This document shows, one piece after another, positions 57,770 to 64,000 of a DNA stretch of 64,000 bases. Position numbers and translations under genes: made by a program. Source of the DNA: Microbulbifer pacificus (GTDB taxonomy: Bacteria; Pseudomonadota; Gammaproteobacteria; Pseudomonadales; Cellvibrionaceae); contig NZ_PREV01000026.1 of NCBI RefSeq assembly GCF_002959965.1, positions 1,588,501 through 1,652,500 of the forward strand, in the 5' to 3' direction. The notes under the pieces are model-generated. The model was not told where the DNA came from and searched no databases. It was given only the letters and a program-made list of their open reading frames with translations. Positions within the stretch are counted from its first letter, which is position 1; each line of letters opens with the position of its first letter.

Positions 57770-59062
57770 ATGATTCGTCGCTCAATCGCAAAACGGCTGC
57801 TGGCCGCCGCTGTCGCGGCCTCCGTAACCGCCGGAATCACCGGCTGCGCGGTCAACCCGGTAACCGGCAAGAAGGAACTGTCGCTGATGTCCCAGAGCCA
57901 GGAGGTGGCACTGGGCGCAGAGCAGTACCCGAAGGCACAGCAGACCCAGGGCGGTGAATACCTGATCGATCCGGCGCTGCAATCGTATGTCAGCCGTGTT
58001 GGCCAGAAGCTTGCCAAAGTCTCCGACCAGCCACAGCTGCCCTATGAATTTGTGGTACTGAACAACTCGGTGCCAAACGCCTGGGCGCTGCCGGGGGGCA
58101 AAATTGCCGTGAACCGCGGTCTGCTGGTGCTGCTGGAAGACGAGGCGGAGCTGGCGGCGGTTCTGGGACACGAGATCGTACATGCCGCCGCGCGCCACTC
58201 CGCCGCTGCCATGTCACAGCAGCAGATTCTCGGTGCCGGTATCGCCATTCTCGGCGCCACCACGCAGAACACCGGTTACGGTGACCTGATTTCCCTCGGC
58301 AGCCAGTTCGGTGGTTCCGCCTACATCGCCAAATACGGTCGTGACAACGAGCTGGAATCCGATCAGTACGGTATGAAGTACATGGCCGCAGCCGGCTACG
58401 ACCCCCAGGGCGCGGTGCGCCTGCAACAGAAATTCGTCGAGCTTTCCAAGGGCAGGCAATCCAGTGCTCTCGACGCCCTGTTCGCCAGCCACCCGCCATC
58501 CCAGTCTCGGGTGAATGCCAATGTTGAACACGCAAAGAAACTGCCGGCGGGAACTGCCAACCGCGCCCAGTATCAAAAAGCCATCGCACAGCTCAGGAAA
58601 GATGCGGCGGCGTACAAGAGCTATGACGACGCCGTAGCTGCGGTACAGAAAAAAGAGTACGACCGCGCCCTGACACTCACCCGCCAGGCGCAGAAACAGC
58701 AACCCAAAGAGGCTTCGTTCTATGCACTGGAAGGGGACCTGCTGGCACAGAAAAAACAGTACCAGCAAGCCCTCGCATCATACGAGACCGCGGTACAGAA
58801 AAATCCGTCACTGTTTTCCAACTGGCTGATGCGCGGCATGCTGAACGCGCAGCTGAAAAACTACACCGCCGCGGAGCGCGACCTGCAGCGCTCTACCCAG
58901 TATCTGGATACCGCGCACGCGCATTACTACCTGGGACAGGTATACGAGCAACAGGGCAACACAAAAAATGCCCTGAGCCAGTACCAGATCGCGGCCCAGG
59001 ACAGTGGCGATATCGGCACCAAGGCCCAGGCGCGGGTGCAGGCGCTGGGCAATCAGGGATAA
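57770..59062 (+). CDS. M48 family metalloprotease with TPR domain, probable lipoprotein
   Basis: 430 residues. A signal peptide with lipobox ITGC (Cys26) suggests a lipid anchor. The M48 domain (about 35-240) has the zinc motif HEIVHAAARH (HExxH, about 125-134) and the third-ligand glutamate in ELESDQYG (about 199-206). NAWALPGGKIAVNRGLL is conserved. The C-terminal half (about 265-425) has TPR repeats, e.g. ALTLTRQAQKQQPKEASFYALEGDLLAQKK. The layout is that of BepA/LoiP-like periplasmic proteases that guard outer-membrane assembly. I cannot say which. Confidence 0.88.
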   Translation: MIRRSIAKRLLAAAVAASVTAGITGCAVNPVTGKKELSLMSQSQEVALGAEQYPKAQQTQGGEYLIDPALQSYVSRVGQKLAKVSDQPQLPYEFVVLNNSVPNAWALPGGKIAVNRGLLVLLEDEAELAAVLGHEIVHAAARHSAAAMSQQQILGAGIAILGATTQNTGYGDLISLGSQFGGSAYIAKYGRDNELESDQYGMKYMAAAGYDPQGAVRLQQKFVELSKGRQSSALDALFASHPPSQSRVNANVEHAKKLPAGTANRAQYQKAIAQLRKDAAAYKSYDDAVAAVQKKEYDRALTLTRQAQKQQPKEASFYALEGDLLAQKKQYQQALASYETAVQKNPSLFSNWLMRGMLNAQLKNYTAAERDLQRSTQYLDTAHAHYYLGQVYEQQGNTKNALSQYQIAAQDSGDIGTKAQARVQALGNQG

Positions 59063-59084
59063 AATTTTCCTGATAGCAAAAAAA

Positions 59085-59121
59085 GCAAAAAAGCGGGCGA
59101 ATTCCTTCGCCCGCTTTTTTT
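59085..59121. terminator. Bidirectional terminator
   Basis: AAAAAAGCGGGCGA-ATTCCT-TCGCCCGCTTTTTTT between the convergent protease and porin-like genes. Confidence 0.93.
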
Positions 59122-59144
59122 ATGGCTGATTTTCCCGAAGGAAA

Positions 59145-59948
59145 TTACAGCTGAACGGTTACGCCGATGCGGAACATGTCCAGATCGTCGAAATCGCGAT
59201 TGGAGCCATAGGCAACCTTGGCCGCAACGTTGCGATTGAAGAAATGGGTGGCATTGACTTCATAGTCCTCAACAAGTTCATCGTACGCCACACCCACGGA
59301 AGTGTTTTCGTTGAAGTAGAACTCCACTTCACCATTCCAGAAAAAATCAGCGCCGTCGGTATCGGCTACACCCAGCTCCGCGGTCAGGTACTGGCCGCCA
59401 GACAGTGCCGTAAAATACTTGGAAGAAACGTGGCGGTAATCAAAGCCATCGTCAATTTCCGCGGTGAAACCGATGTAGTCGGTGCCACTCAGCTGATGGT
59501 TGTATTTACCGCGCACAAAAAATACGGTGTCTTCGTCTTCTACTTTCTGCGCTTCCACTTCGGCGAGCAGGTCGGGAGAGAACAGGAAGCCAGCACCCGC
59601 GCTGTATACGTTGGTGGAGAAAACGTCGCTGAACTCACCAAATACTTTCCACTGACCGGTGTAGTACTCGCCACCAAAATTTACGATTTCATCTTCGAAC
59701 GAACCCTGATCGAAAGATGCAACCCCACCGTAGATGTTGCTCACCGGCAGGATGTAGTTGAATTCTTTGCGCGGTCCCAACGTATTCAGGGCACCGAAAT
59801 AGTACTGAGACTGGACGCTCAGCGTATCGACATCATAACCACGGTAATCGCGGTTTTCGTAGTCAGCGTCGGTGAATGAATTGTACTGCTCCGCAGAGGC
59901 AATGGCGGAGACCAGCATAAGAGGAAGAGCTGCAAACTTGAACTTCAT
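59145..59948 (-). CDS. Putative outer-membrane porin-like beta-barrel protein
   Basis: 267 residues. A signal peptide ends at about Ala19 (SAIASA). The mature part is acidic, with alternating aromatic/small residues and no Cys, consistent with an about 12-strand barrel. It ends with the beta-signal-like FRIGVTVQL, a C-terminal hydrophobic residue after alternating hydrophobics. Family not firmly recognised. It stands alone between the M48 gene and the phosphate operon. Confidence 0.75.
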   Translation of the reverse strand: MKFKFAALPLMLVSAIASAEQYNSFTDADYENRDYRGYDVDTLSVQSQYYFGALNTLGPRKEFNYILPVSNIYGGVASFDQGSFEDEIVNFGGEYYTGQWKVFGEFSDVFSTNVYSAGAGFLFSPDLLAEVEAQKVEDEDTVFFVRGKYNHQLSGTDYIGFTAEIDDGFDYRHVSSKYFTALSGGQYLTAELGVADTDGADFFWNGEVEFYFNENTSVGVAYDELVEDYEVNATHFFNRNVAAKVAYGSNRDFDDLDMFRIGVTVQL

Positions 59949-60395
59949 AGAAGTGTTCCCTGTTTAAATTACATCTGTACGTTTAACTCTGTACTTTCGT
60001 ACCCGTACCCACTGTTCACCCATTGGGGCAAATGCGGCGCGGATTCTAAGCAAAGGAAAATTTCAGTGCAACGATAACTGCCAATTGTGACCATCGTCTC
60101 AAATGGCGCGTGTATTCCGTAATTCGATTACAAGTGGAATCACGGAAGTGCGCGCATTTTGGGGAGAGAGAACTGAACCGATGCTGAATGATGTGCGAGG
60201 AGATGCGTTTTTACCGCCGCGGGAAAATTTGCGGTATGCCATACTCATTTGAAATTGGTACGGATATAAAAAAGGCTGCGATTGCAGCCTTTTGTAAAAT
60301 TATTTCCAGCGAATTTATTCCGGATTCGATCTGCGAAACGTATAAACGCTGAACCCAATATTTGAACCAGCGCACAGTTTCAAACACATTGACCG
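59949..60395. other. Intergenic region porin-phoU
   Basis: 447 bases between two minus-strand genes. The right part has the phoU-operon terminator (60268-60295), and the left part must hold the promoter of the porin-like gene. I see no Pho box. Confidence 0.55.
60268..60295 (-). terminator. Terminator of the pst-phoU operon
   Basis: On the minus strand AAGGCTGC-AAT-CGCAGCCTT is followed by TTTTA, about 100 bases after the phoU stop. Confidence 0.82.
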
Positions 60396-61091
60396 TCAGC
60401 GCAGATTCTTTTTGTTGCCGTGGCGAATGTCTGCACCTTTTACCAGATACACCACCTGCTCACAGATATTCTTCGCGTGATCGCCAATGCGTTCCAGTGA
60501 ACGCAGGGTCCAGAGCACATTCATCACCCGGGAGATACTGCGTGGATCTTCCATCATGTAGGTGACCAGTTCGCGAATTGCGCTGCGATAGTCCATGTCT
60601 ACCTGATCATCCTCGGCGAGCGTTTTCAGTGCGGACTCCACATCAAAACGGGTATAGGCATCGAGGGCGTCGTTCATCATCTTGCGCACGGCATTGGCGA
60701 TGTGGCGGATCTCGGTATAACCGCGGGGTGCGGTGCCCTCGTCGGTGAGGGCGATGGCCATTTTCGCGATCTTGCTGGCCTCATCGCCCATGCGTTCGAG
60801 ATCGCGGGCGATGCGGATGACCGACATCACCATGCGCAGATCGGACGCCGCCGGCTGGCGCTTGGCGATGATCAGGGTGGCGTGTTCGTCCAGCTCCATT
60901 TCGCAGCGGTCGATTTCCTCTTCCACCTGCAGCACCTTTTCCGCCAGCTCGCTGTCGGCGTTGGCCAGGGCATCCACTGCATCCGCTACCTGGCGGGCTA
61001 CCAGGCCGCCCATTTCCAGCATTTCCGTCTTGAGACTTTCAAGCTCTTCGTTGAACTGGCGGGAGATGTGTTGATCGAAATGCATGTCCAT
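60396..61091 (-). CDS. phoU: Phosphate signalling protein PhoU
   Basis: 231 residues, two PhoU three-helix bundles (about 15-110 and 120-220). The metal-binding E/DxxxD-type motifs are seen in DEASKIAKMA (first bundle) and LERIGDHAKNICE (second). It couples PstSCAB to PhoR and represses the Pho regulon in high phosphate. Last gene of the pst operon, 24 bases after pstB. Confidence 0.96.
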   Translation of the reverse strand: MDMHFDQHISRQFNEELESLKTEMLEMGGLVARQVADAVDALANADSELAEKVLQVEEEIDRCEMELDEHATLIIAKRQPAASDLRMVMSVIRIARDLERMGDEASKIAKMAIALTDEGTAPRGYTEIRHIANAVRKMMNDALDAYTRFDVESALKTLAEDDQVDMDYRSAIRELVTYMMEDPRSISRVMNVLWTLRSLERIGDHAKNICEQVVYLVKGADIRHGNKKNLR

Positions 61092-61115
61092 ATTCTCTGT
61101 GGGCTCCCCCCAACC

Positions 61116-61991
61116 TTAGCCGAAACGGCCGGTAATGTAGGCTTCGGTGAGTTCGTGTTCGGGATTGGTGAACACGGTCTCGGTATCGTTTACTTCCACC
61201 AGCTTGCCGAGGTGGAAGTAGGCCGTGCGCTGGCTCACCCGCGCGGCCTGCTGCATGGAGTGGGTGACGATGGCGATGGTGTAGTTCTCGCGCAGCTCGT
61301 CGATCAGCTCCTCGATACGTGCGGTGGCGATCGGATCGAGGGCGGAGCAGGGCTCGTCCATCAGGATCACTTCCGGGCTAACGGCAATGGCACGCGCAAT
61401 ACACAGGCGCTGTTGCTGACCGCCGGAGAGGCCGGTACCGGGTTTGTCGAGACGGTCTTTTACCTCGTTCCACAGGCCGGCGCGGCGCAGGCTGTTCTCG
61501 ACGATCTCATCCAGTTCCGCGCGGCGGCTGGCGATACCGTGGATCTTGGGGCCGTAGGCGACATTGTCGTAAATGGACTTGGGAAAAGGGTTTGGCTTCT
61601 GGAACACCATGCCCACGCGCGCGCGCAGTGGCACAACGTCTACCTTCGCGCCATAAATCGGTTCGCCATCGAGGCTCAACTCGCCCTCTACACGGCAACC
61701 CTCGATGGTGTCGTTCATACGATTGAGGCAGCGCAGGAAGGTGGATTTACCACAACCGGACGGGCCGATCATGGCCACCACCTGGTTGCGACCGATATCC
61801 AGGCTTACATCGTGGATTGCCTGGGTCTCGCCGTAAAACACATTGACATTGCGCATGCGCAGCTTGGCGTCGTCACAGAAGGGGCTGCCGACGGTGTTGA
61901 CGATTTCCGCTCTGGTTTTCACAAAATTCTGCTCCGCGGCCTGGTCGTTTGCCGGAACGGATTCACCGGCACTCAAAGTCATGGAAGTCAT
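61116..61991 (-). CDS. pstB: Phosphate ABC transporter ATP-binding protein
   Basis: 291 residues. Walker [20 protein letters not shown], signature [14 protein letters not shown] and Walker [14 protein letters not shown] are all intact. The N-terminal extension of about 45 residues before [11 protein letters not shown] is longer than in E. coli PstB. It drives phosphate import and signals with PhoU. It follows pstA after 36 bases. Confidence 0.97.
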   Translation of the reverse strand: MTSMTLSAGESVPANDQAAEQNFVKTRAEIVNTVGSPFCDDAKLRMRNVNVFYGETQAIHDVSLDIGRNQVVAMIGPSGCGKSTFLRCLNRMNDTIEGCRVEGELSLDGEPIYGAKVDVVPLRARVGMVFQKPNPFPKSIYDNVAYGPKIHGIASRRAELDEIVENSLRRAGLWNEVKDRLDKPGTGLSGGQQQRLCIARAIAVSPEVILMDEPCSALDPIATARIEELIDELRENYTIAIVTHSMQQAARVSQRTAYFHLGKLVEVNDTETVFTNPEHELTEAYITGRFG

Positions 61992-62027
61992 GGCTCTATC
62001 TCGCTCGCTATCTTACGCGCTTTCGCT

Positions 62028-63329
62028 TCACCAGCGGCGCTCAAGTTTTTTGCGCAGCCACACTGCGCAGGTATTCATGGTGATCAACACCGCCAGCAAC
62101 ACCATGATCGCGGCGGAAGTGCGCTCCACAAACGCGCGCTCCGGGCTGTCGGCCCACAGGAAAATCTGCACCGGCAGTACCGTGGACGGGTCGGTAACGC
62201 CGTGGGGTACGTCGACAATAAACGCCACCATACCGATCATCAGCAGCGGCGCGGTTTCACCCAGTGCCTGCGCCATACCGATGATGGCACCGGTCAGCAT
62301 GCCGGGCATGGCCAGCGGCAGTACGTGGTGCAACACCACCTGCATGCGCGAGGCTCCCATACCCATGGCCGCCTCGCGGATGGACGGCGGCACGGATTTG
62401 AGCGACGCGCGGCTGGAAATGATGATGGTTGGCAGCGTCATCAGTGTCAGCACCAGACCACCCACCAGCGGCGCCGAGCGCGGCAGCTCGAAGAAGTTGA
62501 TGAAGATCGCAAGGCCCAACAGACCGAACACGATGGAAGGCACCGCGGCGAGGTTGTTGATGTTCACCTCGATCAGATCGGTCCAGCGGTTTTTCGGTGC
62601 AAATTCCTCAAGGTAAATGGCCGCGGCCACCCCGATCGGAAAAGACAGTGCCAGTGTCACCAGCATGGTGAGCAGAGAACCCACCAGCGCCGCGCGAATA
62701 CCTGCCTGTTCCGGCTCGCGGGAATCGCCATTGGTGAAGAAGGTTTTATTGAAACGCTTTTTTAGTTCGCCGGAGTCGCGCAAGGTGTTGATCCACACCG
62801 CCTTTTGCTCGGAGGTGCGACCGAGAAATCCGTCCTTGCTCTTCGACAGGCTTTTCACATAGGTGTCGACATCGTCGTCGGCATTCACCCACACGGTTTC
62901 ACTCTGCCCCAGCAGCGCCGGATCGTTTTTCAGACGTTCGCGAAGGTAGAAACCGGCACCGCTGGAGACCAGCGAATACAGCTCGCGTTTTTCGGATCGG
63001 CTGGTGGCTTCCGGGAAGCGTTCGCGCAGGGCGGCACGGATCACACCGTCGAAATTTGCCCATGCGAGACTCTCCTGGTCCACCTTGTCGATACCGAGTT
63101 CCACCGGATCGTAGTTCACCTGCAGCTGGATCTGGCTTTGTACAAAAGCACTGCTGCCCTTGCTGATGATATCGGTGAACAGCACCAGTACCGCCAGTAC
63201 GCCAAAGGCGATACTCGCGATACCAAAGCCGCGGAATATTTTTTCCTTGCGGTGGCGACTGGCGAGCCGGGTGGCGATGCGCTCGCGTACCTGCTGCTGT
63301 GTCAGGTTGGTATGGTTCTGATCAGTCAT
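62028..63329 (-). CDS. pstA: Phosphate ABC transporter permease PstA
   Basis: 433 residues. A first membrane segment (about 33-55) is followed by a periplasmic insertion of about 150 residues not found in E. coli PstA (296 residues). Then come the permease core with five helices and the EAA loop EAAMGMGASRMQVVLHHVLPLAMPG (about 316-340). Large periplasmic insertions occur in PstA of Pseudomonas-type bacteria. Start overlaps the end of pstC by 8 bases. Confidence 0.95.
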   Translation of the reverse strand: MTDQNHTNLTQQQVRERIATRLASRHRKEKIFRGFGIASIAFGVLAVLVLFTDIISKGSSAFVQSQIQLQVNYDPVELGIDKVDQESLAWANFDGVIRAALRERFPEATSRSEKRELYSLVSSGAGFYLRERLKNDPALLGQSETVWVNADDDVDTYVKSLSKSKDGFLGRTSEQKAVWINTLRDSGELKKRFNKTFFTNGDSREPEQAGIRAALVGSLLTMLVTLALSFPIGVAAAIYLEEFAPKNRWTDLIEVNINNLAAVPSIVFGLLGLAIFINFFELPRSAPLVGGLVLTLMTLPTIIISSRASLKSVPPSIREAAMGMGASRMQVVLHHVLPLAMPGMLTGAIIGMAQALGETAPLLMIGMVAFIVDVPHGVTDPSTVLPVQIFLWADSPERAFVERTSAAIMVLLAVLITMNTCAVWLRKKLERRW

Positions 63330-64000
63330 ACTGTTCCCGGTATTTTTTCACTACGTGCAAGGCGATAAAGTTCAGAATCAGTGTGCTCACAAACAGCATC
63401 AGGCCGAGTGCAAAGGCGGCGAGGGTTTTCGGGCTGTCGAACTCCTGGTCGCCCACCAGCAGGGTCACGATCTGTACCGTCACGGTGGTGACGGATTCCA
63501 GCGGATTGGCGGTGAGGTTGGCGGCGAGACCCGCCGCCATCACCACGATCATGGTCTCGCCGATCGCGCGGGACACCGCCAGCAGCACACCGCCGACAAT
63601 GCCGGGCAGCGCAGCGGGAATCACCACCTTGCGCACGGTTTCGGATCTGGTGGAACCGAGGCCGAGCGCACCGTCGCGCAGGGACTGCGGCACCGCGTTG
63701 ATCACGTCGTCAGACAGCGATGAAATGAACGGGATGATCATCACCCCCATCACTAGCCCCGCCGCCAGCGCGCTTTCGCTGGATGCCTCGAGGCCCACGG
63801 ACTGCGCCAGATCGCGAATGAACGGCGCCACCGTGAGCGCGGCGAAAAAGCCGTACACCACCGTGGGCACACCGGCGAGAATTTCGATCAGCGGCTTGGC
63901 AAAAGAGCGCACCCGGTTGCTGGCGTACTCGGCGAGATAGATGGCCGACATCAGACCAACGGGGACCGCTACCAGCATGGCGATGGCGGAGACCATCAGA
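63322..64000 (-). CDS. pstC: Phosphate ABC transporter permease PstC (C-terminal part, leaves the window)
   Basis: About 226 C-terminal residues, open to the window edge. The permease helices and EAA loop (DGALGLGSTRSETVRKVVIPAALPGIVGG) are complete. The start and N-terminal helices are beyond base 64000. It forms the membrane channel with PstA. pstS, if present, is not in the window. Confidence 0.95.
   Translation of the reverse strand, partial: LMVSAIAMLVAVPVGLMSAIYLAEYASNRVRSFAKPLIEILAGVPTVVYGFFAALTVAPFIRDLAQSVGLEASSESALAAGLVMGVMIIPFISSLSDDVINAVPQSLRDGALGLGSTRSETVRKVVIPAALPGIVGGVLLAVSRAIGETMIVVMAAGLAANLTANPLESVTTVTVQIVTLLVGDQEFDSPKTLAAFALGLMLFVSTLILNFIALHVVKKYREQYD

Noticed and set aside
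60702..62765. 687-codon open frame on the plus strand opposite phoU, pstB and pstA
   Set aside because: It runs antisense through three recognised genes. High GC makes such long shadow frames common here.

Overview
The window is a GC-rich, densely coded stretch of a gammaproteobacterial chromosome. Gene content and order resemble Pseudomonas and its marine relatives: rsd/algQ-fkpA-algP, rpoH-ftsX-ftsE-ftsY-rsmD-coaD, rpmG-rpmB-radC-coaBC-algC-argB-slmA-pyrE-crc-rph-yicC, gmk-rpoZ-spoT-ridA, oxyR-recG, and ubiC-ubiA-phoB-phoR-(phoU-pstB-pstA-pstC). From these orders, the protein sequences and the secreted subtilase with two PPC domains, I suspect a marine member of the Cellvibrionales such as Microbulbifer. 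That assignment is an inference from memory, not a database result.

Layout. 1-0.9 kb: end of an LrgA/CidA-type gene and lrgB. 1-6.4 kb: the algQ/algP neighbourhood (rsd, an FKBP lipoprotein, a histone-H1-like Lys/Ala protein, a TIGR02444 protein, an ABC-F ATPase). 6.4-8.7 kb: an OmpA-like barrel, trmB, a DUF423 protein. 9-14.7 kb: rpoH, ftsXEY, rsmD, coaD. 14.7-17.8 kb: ggt with a Gdx-type SMR exporter, mutM. 18-31 kb: ribosomal proteins L33/L28, radC, CoA synthesis, algC, argB, slmA, pyrE, crc, a TPR protein, rph, yicC. 31.0-38.6 kb: an accessory block that separates yicC from gmk. Its left part has visibly lower GC and holds a putative membrane-active toxin/immunity pair plus decayed zeta-toxin and restriction-enzyme remnants. 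It continues with a glycosyltransferase, a subtilisin-like protease and a sterol-desaturase-family protein. 38.8-47.6 kb: gmk, rpoZ, spoT, ridA, an SDR protein, a GlsB/YeaQ protein, oxyR, recG. 47.9-51 kb: two tandem paralogous secreted proteins of unknown function and a dicarboxylate symporter. 51.3-55.2 kb: ubiCA and phoBR with a clear Pho box. 55.2-60 kb: small cytosolic and envelope genes and an M48 metalloprotease. 60.4-64 kb: the phosphate uptake operon, leaving the window inside pstC.

The most unusual signal is a family of seven dispersed intergenic palindromes (about 95-140 bp). Each has 19-27 bp outer arms that are perfect (or, in one copy, broken only by two G-U wobbles) around an asymmetric core. 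Six of the seven also have a strong inner hairpin. Arm sequences differ between copies while pairing is kept, and a core of the type CAGGGATGGGTTCAC is shared. Copies lie between genes, including inside the ftsE/ftsY and phoB/phoR intervals. A different REP-like inverted pair lies at 55.6 kb and supplies the stop codon of a methyltransferase gene.

I found no tRNA, rRNA, CRISPR array, insertion sequence or replication origin.
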